Shown here piece by piece: positions 1-8,607 of a DNA stretch of 64,000 nt. Origin of the DNA: JADLGL01 sp963732865 (GTDB lineage: Bacteria > Pseudomonadota > Alphaproteobacteria > Rhizobiales > Kaistiaceae); the NCBI GenBank assembly GCA_963732865.1, contig CAVTBC010000004.1, positions 186,001 to 250,000 of the forward strand, read 5' to 3'. Numbering within the stretch: position 1 is the stretch's first letter; each line of letters opens with the position of its first letter. Below the pieces are notes generated by a model, which saw only the letters and a list, made by a program, of their open reading frames with translations, did not search any database and was not told where the DNA came from. The position numbers and the translations under genes were made by a program.

Positions 1-22
1 TGGCGGCGCGCCCAATGCTGTT

Positions 23-631
23 CTACCCGTGCGGGTAGCTGGTGCAGCGGGCGTTGCCAACACCCCAGAACAGCTCGCACTGCTCGAAGGTGATCTCGCC
101 GAGACCTTTGATGTAATTGGCGATGTAGTAGGCGAGCGCATCGAGGTCGGCGTCGTTCAGGCGTGACGGTCCACGGTTCGGCGTATTGGCGCCCAACTGG
201 GCCCCGGTCATGCCGTAACAGTCCGTGCTGGGGCCGCGATAGGCGTCTCGCCAGAAATAGGGCATTGGGGTCCCGGGCCGGCCGCAGGCGATCGTCAAGC
301 GAATCGTGTCCATGTCGAGGTTGGTGGCGCGAAGTGACGGGCCTCCGGGGTTCGGCCCTTCGCGTTCGCCATTAGCCGCCCAGCCGTGGCAGCCGCGACA
401 GCCGGAGTCCTTCCAGACCTGGAGGCCGGCAAGAACCAGAGCCTGGTCGACCTCATCGGTCGCAGGTGCTGAAGCAGGGGCTGCCGGAGCGGCTGGCGTT
501 GTCGTGTCGGCAGCGGGTGTGGCCGCAGGGAACTCAATGGCGGTGGAAGCCACGGAATAGCCGAACACAAGCGCACCGGCCAAGGCGGCGAAAGCCAGAA
601 AGCGTCCGATTGAGAAACGAGTTGACGGCAT
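23..631 (-). CDS. exported c-type cytochrome of the PQQ-dehydrogenase locus
   Basis: Predicted periplasmic monohaem cytochrome c of 202 residues. An N-terminal hydrophobic segment (about 8-31) is followed by an Ala/Pro/Thr-rich linker (about 35-58), then the haem site Cys78-Arg-Gly-Cys81-His82. A GRPGTPMPYF stretch near residue 123 can supply the axial Met. It is the last gene of a minus-strand group that starts with the PQQ dehydrogenase at 4048, so its likely job is to take electrons from that enzyme, as XoxG or cytochrome cL does. Four further cysteines outside the haem motif could form disulfides. Electron transfer to this particular dehydrogenase is inferred from position. The stop lies within a short GC-rich palindrome (23-38). 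Confidence 0.85.
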   Translation of the reverse strand: MPSTRFSIGRFLAFAALAGALVFGYSVASTAIEFPAATPAADTTTPAAPAAPASAPATDEVDQALVLAGLQVWKDSGCRGCHGWAANGEREGPNPGGPSLRATNLDMDTIRLTIACGRPGTPMPYFWRDAYRGPSTDCYGMTGAQLGANTPNRGPSRLNDADLDALAYYIANYIKGLGEITFEQCELFWGVGNARCTSYPHG

Positions 632-727
632 GTCTATCTTCCCTGGTTTTGAGGGCTCATCGTTGAGCGATCATACCCGTGTGGATCGCAGGTTCCAGCG
701 GGATAAGGTGCCGGACCACGGGTATGC

Positions 728-2272
728 TCATGGCGCGCCTGGATTGGTCGTGCCATCCGGCATGATGGTGTTGGTGAGGATAGCGCCAGTCAGGTCAGTG
801 CCGCTGACGCGCGCCCGCAGGAGACGGGCATCGGTCAGATCGGCGTTGACCAAGATGGCGTCGGAAAGGTCAGCCTGCAGGAAGTCGGCACGCAGGGCGT
901 TGACGCCGGTCAGGTTTGCCCGGGTTAGTCTTGCTCCGTAGAAGGACGTGTCCGTCAAATCGGCGCCTGTGAGATTTGCCCGCTGCAAGTCAACCTGTGG
1001 CAGTGCTGTCCCCGTCAGGTCCGCGCCGGTCAGATTGGCACCAGCGAGCGTGGCTTGAAGTCCGATCGCGTTCTGCCAGTGAACACCGACCATCGTCGCG
1101 CTGGTGAACCGCGCGTTTTCAAAGACCGTGTGATCGAGCACCGCATTGGAGAAGTCCGCGGCCGCGGCATCGGTCTGATACAGCAAGGCGTCGGTAAGGT
1201 CGGCGCCGACGAGACTGGCGCGCTTGAGATCGGCCACGTTGAGATCGGCGCCGCGCAGATTTGCGCCATCCAGATTGGCTCCGCCGAGAAGGGTCCGGTG
1301 CAACGTGGCGCCCGAAAGGTCTGCGCCGCTGAGATTGGCGCCGGCGAGGTCGCGGCGTTTCAAATCGGCGCCGGCAAGGTCACAGCCCGGGCAATCAATG
1401 CTGAAGCCGGCGAGGAAGGCTTCGCGCGGATCGGTCGGCGGCGTCGGCGTCTCGGCAGCCGGCGCAGGCACAGCTCCCGGCGTCCCGTAGATGGCATTCC
1501 CGGCGGCATCGGCCTGGTAGATATCAATCCGGCCAGTGCTGATGTACAGGCCGGGGCGCAACATCCCGTTTGCCGGGTCGATGAGCGTTTGGCCAGGGCG
1601 GTGCAAGAGGCGTGACTGGGTGGTGATCAGCAGATGGTCATCGGTCAGCTTGCTGCAGTCTTGCTTGATCAGCCGGTTGCCGACAGGGGTCTCGCCTTCC
1701 TCAGGCGGAATATCGACGCAGTTCCAATTGTCCGAACCGTAGAGCGATTGCACGACCTCGGCGAAGCCGAAGGCCCTCGAACGCTTGTGGTCGTTCGCCC
1801 GGTCGTCGGTAACCGCGCGAACGCCCCTCAGGATTCCGGCGTCGTCGAAAAGCGCCGAGGCGACGATGGGAAAATCGCCGATGTTGGTACCCAGGAGAAA
1901 GTCCGCCCGCAGCGCGTCCTGCGCCGCCAGAGCGCGGTAGTAGAGTTCGTCATCATATTGGAACTGGACTTCGTGCAGGCCGGTTTCCTCGGCCGGACAC
2001 TGGGCAAAATCCGCAAATCCGCCGATCGGCAAAGATGGGGGGCCGCCGTTCGTTCCGCAGGCAAAATTCTGGAAATTGGTCGGCTGCGCGCTGACCGGCT
2101 GGCCGATCAACAAATCCCGAATGCCAGGTGTTCCGCCGGCGGTCTGGGCCACCACAGCCGAGGTCGCCAACAGTAGGCCAACCGTCACTGCTACCGCTAC
2201 CAACCGGATCTGCGAACGCAGCCCGGCGAACACCTCACACGCGTGCAGATTCATTGGCCAACCGCAGGACAA
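728..2272 (-). CDS. exported pentapeptide-repeat protein
   Basis: A 514-residue protein with an N-terminal hydrophobic export segment (about 20-42). A non-repetitive region of about 250 residues contains several cysteines, and is followed by roughly 200 residues of A(D/N)LxG/T pentapeptide repeats (about 295-500), which are predicted to form a right-handed quadrilateral beta-helix. It lies between the dehydrogenase and cytochrome genes on the same strand and is probably cotranscribed with them. Cytoplasmic pentapeptide proteins often act on gyrase. An exported one here more likely serves as a scaffold or docking surface for the periplasmic redox proteins, but that role is inference. The N-terminal half is not recognised. 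Confidence 0.8.
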   Translation of the reverse strand: MSCGWPMNLHACEVFAGLRSQIRLVAVAVTVGLLLATSAVVAQTAGGTPGIRDLLIGQPVSAQPTNFQNFACGTNGGPPSLPIGGFADFAQCPAEETGLHEVQFQYDDELYYRALAAQDALRADFLLGTNIGDFPIVASALFDDAGILRGVRAVTDDRANDHKRSRAFGFAEVVQSLYGSDNWNCVDIPPEEGETPVGNRLIKQDCSKLTDDHLLITTQSRLLHRPGQTLIDPANGMLRPGLYISTGRIDIYQADAAGNAIYGTPGAVPAPAAETPTPPTDPREAFLAGFSIDCPGCDLAGADLKRRDLAGANLSGADLSGATLHRTLLGGANLDGANLRGADLNVADLKRASLVGADLTDALLYQTDAAAADFSNAVLDHTVFENARFTSATMVGVHWQNAIGLQATLAGANLTGADLTGTALPQVDLQRANLTGADLTDTSFYGARLTRANLTGVNALRADFLQADLSDAILVNADLTDARLLRARVSGTDLTGAILTNTIMPDGTTNPGAP

Positions 2273-2298
2273 ATCACAGGGATATTAGTCCCCAGATG

Positions 2299-2327
2299 GA
2301 CCGGCGCAGCCTGAGGCCGCGCCGGTC
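2299..2327 (-). other. intercistronic GC-rich hairpin
   Basis: Perfect 9-bp arms (GACCGGCGC at 2299-2307 and GCGCCGGTC at 2319-2327) enclose an 11-nt loop in the 72-nt gap between the PQQ dehydrogenase and the pentapeptide gene. No T tract follows on the minus strand, so it is not a typical rho-independent terminator. It could stabilise or process the upstream mRNA and lower expression of the downstream genes. Confidence 0.4.
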
Positions 2328-2344
2328 GTTTCCGTCACGTGAAC

Positions 2345-4048
2345 CTAGAGCGCGAAGAAGTAGAGCGTCCAGGTCCGCTGCTCGTTGATCAGAGCAGCTG
2401 CATTCGGGTCGTCGCCACGGGTCAGATAACCGCCGTTGGGGAACAACGAGTTGATGTTGCTCGTACCGACGGGGATGACGACGTACTGCTGACCGTTCAC
2501 CGCGTAGGTCATCGGCGGCGCTTCGATCGGCGAGCCGAGGTTGACGCTCCACAGTGTCTGGAGCGTCTGGTCGTCGGCGGCGAAGAAATCACCGTTCACC
2601 ATGGACGAGAACACGAGGTGACCGCCGGTCGCCAGCGTGCCGCCATACGGGGCGAACGGAATGTCGGACCTGACGGCAACTGTGCCGTCCGGAGCGCCCG
2701 CAACCATTGTACCGGTCGCCTGATCGCTAAGGCCGAAGCCGGCGCCAGTCTCCGAGCACGCTTCAAGCGCTGACCCATAGGTGTAGTTGGTGAGCGGGCT
2801 GAAGGCCGTCGGCTGGAAGTTCACACCACCCTGAATGTTCGGGCAGATCACCGGTGCCGTCACGTCACCGCCGAAGGGGGCGATGGCGTAAGTCTGCGGT
2901 GCGGTGTTGCCGAGATCCGGATTGTACTCGATCGGCTTGCCGGTTTTGTCATCGATGCCAGCAGTCCAGTTGACGACGTTGACATACTGATTTGCCGTCA
3001 GGAAGTCGCCGTTGGTGGCGTCCAGGGTGTAGAGGAAGCCGTTGCGGCCGAAGTGAAGGATCCGCTGCTGACCATCGGCATTGACGAGCATCTGGGTGCC
3101 GATCTCGTCATAGTCCCACTGGTCGTTCGGCGTGTACTGGAAGTACCACTGCAACTGGCCGGTGTTGCCATCGAGCGCGACCGTGCTCTGGCTGTAGAGG
3201 TTGTCACCCGGACGAAGTGTCGGATCGCCGAACGGGGTCGGGTTCGACACGCCGTAATAGAGCAGGTTCGTGTCGGGGTCGTAGGTGCCCGTGACCCAGA
3301 AGGAAGAACCACCCTCGAGATAGATGTCCGTATTCGGCCATGTCTCGTGACCAGGCTCACCTGGGCCTGGAATCGCCCACCAATGCCAGAGCTGCGATCC
3401 GTCGTCGGCGCTACGGGCATCGAGCCAGCCGCGCATCGGCGCATCACCGGCAGGACCCATGATGATCTTCCCGTCGATGGCAAGCGGCGCCATCGTGAAA
3501 TACTCGTCCGGATCAATTTGCGTGGCGACCTGCCACAGCATTTCGCCGGTCCCGGCGTCGGTCGCGGTCAGATAGCCGTCGCGGGTCACCGAGTAGACGT
3601 TATCACCCAGCAGCGCCACGCCGCGATTGTTTACGATGCCCGGAATTTCCGGATCGGTGTCCGGGTTCATGATCCAGTTGATGTAGCCCTGGCGACCGGA
3701 AGAGACGTCGATGCTGTACACGGCGCCGGCACCATCGACCATGTACATGGTGCCATCGTTGACCAGCGGGGTCCCCTGAAGACCGCCGCCGAGGCCGGCC
3801 GGGATCGTTGGAATCAGAGGTACGGCGAATGCCATGTGCAGATCGCCGACATTGCTGGTGTTCACCTGATCGAGCGGCGAAAAGCGATGGCCGTCATAGG
3901 TGCGGTTGTTCGTCAGCCAGTTCGCGTCTTCCGGATGGACCAGACGGTCATAAGTGACGGTGGCCGCCGACACGGCGCTTGTCGATGCAAGCAACCCGGC
4001 GGCTAGCAAACCCAAAACTGCGTATGGGCGACGGGCGTTGTATGCCAT
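2345..4048 (-). CDS. PQQ-dependent dehydrogenase, lanthanide-type (XoxF/ExaF-like), periplasmic
   Basis: A 567-residue quinoprotein with a signal peptide (about 1-28), expected to oxidise an alcohol and pass electrons to cytochrome c. Repeated propeller motifs are visible (for example ATDAGTGEMLW and LDATNGDFL). By eye, Trp251 matches the Trp that stacks under PQQ, Asn269 a metal ligand, Asp312 the catalytic base and Arg335 the PQQ-contacting Arg. Asp312-Tyr313-Asp314 is the DYD signature of lanthanide-dependent members; calcium enzymes lack the second Asp. Two departures stand out: no adjacent Cys-Cys pair is present, and the usual metal-ligand Glu before the RG motif appears to be Asp202. 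It is also somewhat shorter than typical members (about 600). The substrate is unknown. It probably leads the operon with the pentapeptide and cytochrome genes. Confidence 0.87.
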   Translation of the reverse strand: MAYNARRPYAVLGLLAAGLLASTSAVSAATVTYDRLVHPEDANWLTNNRTYDGHRFSPLDQVNTSNVGDLHMAFAVPLIPTIPAGLGGGLQGTPLVNDGTMYMVDGAGAVYSIDVSSGRQGYINWIMNPDTDPEIPGIVNNRGVALLGDNVYSVTRDGYLTATDAGTGEMLWQVATQIDPDEYFTMAPLAIDGKIIMGPAGDAPMRGWLDARSADDGSQLWHWWAIPGPGEPGHETWPNTDIYLEGGSSFWVTGTYDPDTNLLYYGVSNPTPFGDPTLRPGDNLYSQSTVALDGNTGQLQWYFQYTPNDQWDYDEIGTQMLVNADGQQRILHFGRNGFLYTLDATNGDFLTANQYVNVVNWTAGIDDKTGKPIEYNPDLGNTAPQTYAIAPFGGDVTAPVICPNIQGGVNFQPTAFSPLTNYTYGSALEACSETGAGFGLSDQATGTMVAGAPDGTVAVRSDIPFAPYGGTLATGGHLVFSSMVNGDFFAADDQTLQTLWSVNLGSPIEAPPMTYAVNGQQYVVIPVGTSNINSLFPNGGYLTRGDDPNAAALINEQRTWTLYFFAL

Positions 4049-4234
4049 AAGGATATCTCCCTAACTTGTTATTCTTTTCCCCCCGAGGGAATGCACCCGA
4101 ACGTATAGCACTCGGCCGACGCTCGCCGCCAGTGGAAACGAGCGTGAAAGCCGACGTTGATGACGATCGTTGTCTCTGCAACTGCAGTGTCGGCCGTGTC
4201 GTTAGGCGGCGATGCATCTCATCCACACTGTATA

Positions 4235-4270
4235 ACCCATTTGGGTCATGTTTTTGACCCGAATGGGTCA
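4235..4270. promoter_or_regulatory. tandem palindromic operator pair upstream of the PQQ dehydrogenase
   Basis: Two near-identical palindromes sit in the divergent promoter region. The first core is ACCCATTTGGGT (4235-4246). The second is TGACCCGAATGGGTCA (4255-4270), with its 12-base core at 4257-4268. Core centres are 22 bp apart, about two helical turns, which suits cooperative binding of a dimeric regulator. They lie about 190 bp before the dehydrogenase start and 79 bp before the nuclease-like gene. The cognate regulator is not evident in the window. Confidence 0.6.
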
Positions 4271-4348
4271 TGCCAATACAGTCGCTTGTCGTCTCGGTGC
4301 TGGTAGGCAATACAGTGCGGCCCGACTGGTCTCTCGCGGGACGACATC

Positions 4349-5596
4349 ATGCGAAGAAGTGTGCTCATCATCATTGCCCTCGTGTTGGCGGCGGCGTCGG
4401 CGAATGCACAGGTCGTCGGCCGAAGTGCGGCGCTCGGCAGCGACACGCTGATGCTCAACGGCCAGATCTTTCAACTGTATGGAATCGACGGGATCGTGTT
4501 CGACCAGTTCTGCTTCGTCGATGGCGAGCCTTGGGCGTGCGGTGCGTCTGCCACGCGCGCCCTGCAGTCGCTGGTCGATCCGGTCGTTCTCACCTGCACG
4601 CCGACCGGGGAGACCAATGGGGAGGCCATCTACGCGGTCTGCACAAGCAATGACGGCGACATCGGCCAGCTGATGGTGGAACAAGGCTGGGCGCTCGCCA
4701 ATCGCACTCAGTCAGGCGACTATGTTGCCGCTGAGGAAGAGTCGCGGGCGGCCGGCAACGGCATCTGGCGGGGCGTCGTCGTCGATCCATCGGACTACCG
4801 CGCGGACATGGCGGCCATCGCCGAACGCTACAGCGCGCTCGTGGCAGAGCCGCTGCGTGCCGATGCCGAGCAGGCGCTGGCGCAGGAAGGCACCACCACA
4901 GGTGTCTTCGCTGACGTCACCGTGCGGACGGTCGCCGCCGACGATCCAAGCACGACGACCGAGACAGATGTCACTGTTGCAGGCGTCGGCGCTGATTTCT
5001 TCTCCGAAGCCATACCGGCGCGGGATGTGTTTAGCTGGGCAACTGTTGCCGAGGCATTGAACCGGTGGCGGCAGGATACGATCAAGTCGCTGCGCGAGAG
5101 CGTTGTTGACGCCGTGCAGGCAAGCCTCATTGCGCACGCAAATCAGGTGGTGGAGGTCCAGGATGCGGACACCTATTACGCCGCTCTCAATGCTGGGGCA
5201 GCTGCCTGGCTGGACCAGGGGAGGCACCCCGTCCTGTTTATCACCGACCCTGGGTCGCCGCGTTGGGTGGCGGACTGGCTCGACGGTCAATTGCCTCAGG
5301 GCGGTTCGCTGACGCACCGAACGGACATTGCCGCGGCTAACTATCTCGGAACGATCAACGGCATCGACGTCTATGCCGGACCGACGCCGGGCACGACATC
5401 CCTCCTTACCGTCGACGATCTTCTGGTGTCGCTCACCTATCGCCTGAACAGCGACGGCAAATTGCTGCAGCTGATCGATGACAGGGCGGCCAACAGACTG
5501 ACATTCAGCTACGCGCTCGGCATCGCGTGGAAGGACGATCCAGTCGTCTGGCTGCATTATCCCCCGGCCGAAGGTGTTAACCCCTATGCAAACTGA
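4349..5596 (+). CDS. exported SNase-fold protein with a large unknown C-terminal region
   Basis: A 415-residue protein with a signal peptide (about 1-20). Residues 21-150 follow the staphylococcal-nuclease (TNase) pattern: a YGID motif, a region like the family's C-terminal helix (GQLMVEQGWAL) and an AAGNGIWRG ending. The usual catalytic Arg/Glu/Arg set is not apparent (YGIDGIVFDQ replaces the RLxGIDAPE-like segment), so nuclease activity is doubtful. The remaining 260 residues are unrecognised; their last 100 are beta-rich with a YLGTINGIDVYAG segment. Divergent from the dehydrogenase and followed closely by the DUF2125 gene. A shorter SNase-fold protein is encoded at 13184-13741. Confidence 0.72.
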   Translation: MRRSVLIIIALVLAAASANAQVVGRSAALGSDTLMLNGQIFQLYGIDGIVFDQFCFVDGEPWACGASATRALQSLVDPVVLTCTPTGETNGEAIYAVCTSNDGDIGQLMVEQGWALANRTQSGDYVAAEEESRAAGNGIWRGVVVDPSDYRADMAAIAERYSALVAEPLRADAEQALAQEGTTTGVFADVTVRTVAADDPSTTTETDVTVAGVGADFFSEAIPARDVFSWATVAEALNRWRQDTIKSLRESVVDAVQASLIAHANQVVEVQDADTYYAALNAGAAAWLDQGRHPVLFITDPGSPRWVADWLDGQLPQGGSLTHRTDIAAANYLGTINGIDVYAGPTPGTTSLLTVDDLLVSLTYRLNSDGKLLQLIDDRAANRLTFSYALGIAWKDDPVVWLHYPPAEGVNPYAN

Positions 5597-5647
5597 GTTC
5601 CCAGGGATGACGCCCGCACAAGCGCTGAGAGAAGGGGAGACGCTGTC

Positions 5648-6769
5648 GTGAACCGGCTCCTTGTTCTCGTCATCGGCATCATCGCGGTGGCTGTGATGGC
5701 GATGGCTGTCGTACTGATCGCCGGCGGTGGGCGGGACACGCCTGTGGTCGCCGGCCTCGACCCGACGACGATCGGCGAAGTGACAGGCAGCGAAAGCGCG
5801 CCGGTCGCGGCGACGGGAGAGATCGACGTGGCGGCCGAGGCCCGTTTCGACGCTTGGGCCGATCCGCTTCGCGAGGCCGGCTTCACCATCACGGCCGCTA
5901 CGGTCGGTAGCGATCGCGATACGCTGGTCCTCACCGGCCTGGACATTGCAGCGCCATCCAGCGCGCTAGGCTGGCATTGGACGGCATCGGCCGTGCGGAT
6001 CGACCTCGCCGAGGACGGCGGCGCCACGGCGACGCCAAACGGCGCCATGACCCTGGCGCTCGCCGACGGCGCCGAACCAGCAGACTGGCCGCTGACCGCC
6101 GATTCGATCGAACTCACATCCGAGCGCGATGAAGCGGGCGCCGTCTCGTCCGTTGCTATCAGCTTCGCCAACATGGCGGTCGGCGACGCCGAGACAGCGG
6201 GGCAAGTCACCGCCGCCGAAGCTCTGCTGCGGTCCGTGCTTGGCGGAGATTCCGACGCTGCCGGAGCCTCGAATGCAAGCCTTCACTTCACTGAACTGGT
6301 GTTGCCCGGCCAAAGCGCCGGCCCGCTCGGTTCGACGATCCAGTCCCTCGATGTCGACGTCGTCGTCGCCGACGGCCGTTCCGGTTTCGGCGCACCTTGG
6401 CGCGGCGGCGGCGGATCCGTCACGCTCGACAACATCGCCCTGGAATGGGGCGCGCTTCACCTCGCCGGTTCGGGCGCTCTGTCGGCGGACGCGCTTGGCC
6501 GGCCCACGGGTCAGCTGAACGTCGACATCGCCAATATCCTGCTGACGCTCGACGCCTACAACGCAGTGCAGCGCTTTGATCGCGACTTGATGGCCGACAC
6601 TTATGCGGCTCTGCTGTTTGAGATGGCCAACAATCCCGAAGCCGAAACGATGCCCTTCACGATCGCGATCGAAGATGGCCAGATCGTGCTGCAAGGACAA
6701 TCGCACGGGATTGCCGACATTGTGCTCGGTACGGTGTCGCCGGTGTCTACGCCGGCCGTGACCGAGTAG
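5648..6769 (+). CDS. membrane-anchored or exported DUF2125-like protein
   Basis: A 373-residue protein beginning with an N-terminal transmembrane or uncleaved signal segment (about 3-27). The rest is periplasmic and looks like DUF2125, an alphaproteobacterial family of unknown function: an early GWHWTASAVRI segment and a late GGGGSVTLDNIALEWGAL segment, followed by a glycine-rich strand typical of its C-terminal half. The GTG start is supported by a GGGGAG ribosome site 9 nt upstream. It lies 51 nt after the SNase-like gene on the same strand, so the two are probably cotranscribed. No catalytic motif is visible. Confidence 0.7.
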   Translation: MNRLLVLVIGIIAVAVMAMAVVLIAGGGRDTPVVAGLDPTTIGEVTGSESAPVAATGEIDVAAEARFDAWADPLREAGFTITAATVGSDRDTLVLTGLDIAAPSSALGWHWTASAVRIDLAEDGGATATPNGAMTLALADGAEPADWPLTADSIELTSERDEAGAVSSVAISFANMAVGDAETAGQVTAAEALLRSVLGGDSDAAGASNASLHFTELVLPGQSAGPLGSTIQSLDVDVVVADGRSGFGAPWRGGGGSVTLDNIALEWGALHLAGSGALSADALGRPTGQLNVDIANILLTLDAYNAVQRFDRDLMADTYAALLFEMANNPEAETMPFTIAIEDGQIVLQGQSHGIADIVLGTVSPVSTPAVTE

Positions 6770-6823
6770 CTCCGCCCGTGGAGCGGGGCGGCGCAGCCTC
6801 GCTCGGCGGCAAGGATGACGGCG

Positions 6824-7360
6824 TCACTGCGGCCATGCACTGCAGCGATCGGCGAGCCGCTGTGCATTTTCGTACACGCCATCGAGCGGCAGCGAACGCG
6901 TTTCGCCGGCGATGGTGACGTCGACGCGGTCGGCGGGCTGCAGGAGCAACCGGCCGATCGGATCGACAGCCGGACTGGTGAGCGAAACGACGACGGCGCC
7001 ATCGCCGCGCAGAACGAGAGCGCCCGTCGCGGTCACGCTTTGCTCCTCGCCGCCGGCGACGAAAGTCAACGCCACGTCAATGTCGTCGCCGGGCTGGTGT
7101 CCCTCAGGAAGCCCACCATTGCCGGCGACGCCAGCATCGACCCAAAGTCCGTTTACGGCATCACAACGGACCGTCATCTGGCCCTCACCCTCGTCGGCCA
7201 GGAAGCGCAGGAAGTTCGTGGCAACGCCGGTATCGGGATCGAAAGTGCCGCCATTGATCCAACGGCCGGCATGTGCCGGACTGGTCAACAGACAGACGTT
7301 CAGTGCGAGCGTCAGTGCCGCCGCACGGAATGGCGACTTACCCGCGAACGACTTCCCCAT
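6824..7360 (-). CDS. exported protein of unknown function
   Basis: A 178-residue protein with a clear signal peptide (about 1-31, ending PAHA) and a strong GAGGAG ribosome site. The mature part is beta-rich and acidic, with no recognised domain. It contains two cysteines (one in VRCDAV, one near the C-terminus) that could form a disulfide in the periplasm. It is convergent with the DUF2125 gene and divergent from the ABC cassette, so it is a single-gene unit. Codon use matches its neighbours. Confidence 0.6.
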   Translation of the reverse strand: MGKSFAGKSPFRAAALTLALNVCLLTSPAHAGRWINGGTFDPDTGVATNFLRFLADEGEGQMTVRCDAVNGLWVDAGVAGNGGLPEGHQPGDDIDVALTFVAGGEEQSVTATGALVLRGDGAVVVSLTSPAVDPIGRLLLQPADRVDVTIAGETRSLPLDGVYENAQRLADRCSAWPQ

Positions 7361-7647
7361 GCGCTCTTCTCCTCGAGACCTCGCCGACTTTTCGCTTGCC
7401 GGTCGTGCGTCCGCCGCAGCCCTTTGTCTCGATCACTCTAGCGGTCAATTCCGGCGCCAACAAATGAACGGCGTGGCGTGATTGGCGCCGGCCTCATCTG
7501 GCCGAAAGAGCAAGGCTCCCCTTTAATTTCAGGCCTTTAGTCGGCAATAATCGCGCCTTGCTCTTGTCAGTCATGGGTGAAGCCCGGTAGGGATATTGCC
7601 AACAAGCAGCTGGGAAAACCGGCGCTGGGGAAACGCGTTCGAGTTTG

Positions 7648-8598
7648 ATGACTCCACTTGTAGAAGTCCGTTCCCTGCGCAAGACGTTTGGCGCAGTCAC
7701 CGCGGTGGACGACATCAGCTTTGCCGTGGAGCGTGGCGAAGTGCTCGGCTTCCTCGGCCCCAACGGCGCCGGCAAATCCACCACGATGAAAATCATCACC
7801 GGCTTCCTGCCGGCAACGGCGGGAACGGCGATCGTCTGTGGCGAGGACATCCGCGCCAACCCGATCGCGGCGAAGCTGAAGATCGGCTACCTGCCGGAAG
7901 GCTCGCCGCTGTATGGCGACATGACGCCGGAAGGCTTCCTCGATTTCGTTTGCCGCACACGGCGCATGCCGCGGGCCGACCGCAAGCGCGCCATCGCCAA
8001 TGTCGTCAACCGGCTTGAGCTGCAGGAAGTCCTGCACCGTCGGATCGAGACATTGTCGAAGGGCTTCCGCCGCCGCGTCGGCGTCGCCCAGGCGATCCTG
8101 CACGATCCCGACGTTCTCATTCTCGACGAGCCGACCGACGGTCTCGACCCGAACCAGAAGCATCAGGTGCGCGAGCTGATCCGCTCGATGGGCGACACCA
8201 AGGCGATCATCATCTCGACCCACATCCTGGAAGAGGTCGACGCCGTCTGCGACCGCACCATCATCATCGACCACGGCAAGATCGTCTCCGACGGCACGCC
8301 GGCGCAGCTGCATGCGCGCTCGCCGGAACACAATGCCGTATCGCTGAAGGTGATGAACGCTGACGCTGACAAGGCCGTCGGCATCATCAAGGCCCTGGCC
8401 GAGATCGCCGAAGTCGAAGTCAAAGGCGCGGCCGACGAGCGGACGAGCCTGGTTGCGCGCCCGCGCAACGGCCAGTTCATTGCCGATCTCGTCGCCACCA
8501 CCCTGCGCTCGAACCAGATCGAGGCGTTCGACGTCACCAACAATGTCGGCCAGCTCGACGACGTCTTCCGGGCCGTGACCACGTTGAGCGGAGGCTAG
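7648..8598 (+). CDS. ABC transporter ATP-binding protein (GldA-like)
   Basis: ATPase subunit of about 316 residues with Walker A GPNGAGKS (about 37-44), signature LSKGF (about 137) and Walker B LILDEPTDGLDP (about 157), followed by an H-loop in ISTHILEEV. A C-terminal extension of about 80 residues is typical of the GldA/ABC-2 exporter group. It is followed directly by a GldF-like permease, a GldG-like protein and a DUF4340 protein, a recurrent gram-negative cassette whose substrate is generally unknown. The start could also be the TTG codon immediately upstream; the ATG is preferred. Confidence 0.88.
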   Translation: MTPLVEVRSLRKTFGAVTAVDDISFAVERGEVLGFLGPNGAGKSTTMKIITGFLPATAGTAIVCGEDIRANPIAAKLKIGYLPEGSPLYGDMTPEGFLDFVCRTRRMPRADRKRAIANVVNRLELQEVLHRRIETLSKGFRRRVGVAQAILHDPDVLILDEPTDGLDPNQKHQVRELIRSMGDTKAIIISTHILEEVDAVCDRTIIIDHGKIVSDGTPAQLHARSPEHNAVSLKVMNADADKAVGIIKALAEIAEVEVKGAADERTSLVARPRNGQFIADLVATTLRSNQIEAFDVTNNVGQLDDVFRAVTTLSGG

Positions 8599-8607
8599 GT
8601 CGGCGGC

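Noticed and set aside
23..38. palindrome CTACCCGTGCGGGTAG at the cytochrome stop, considered as an operator or terminator
   Set aside because: Loop of 2 nt is too short for a hairpin, no T tract, and it coincides with codons and stop of the gene. Only loose likeness to the 4235-4270 palindromes.
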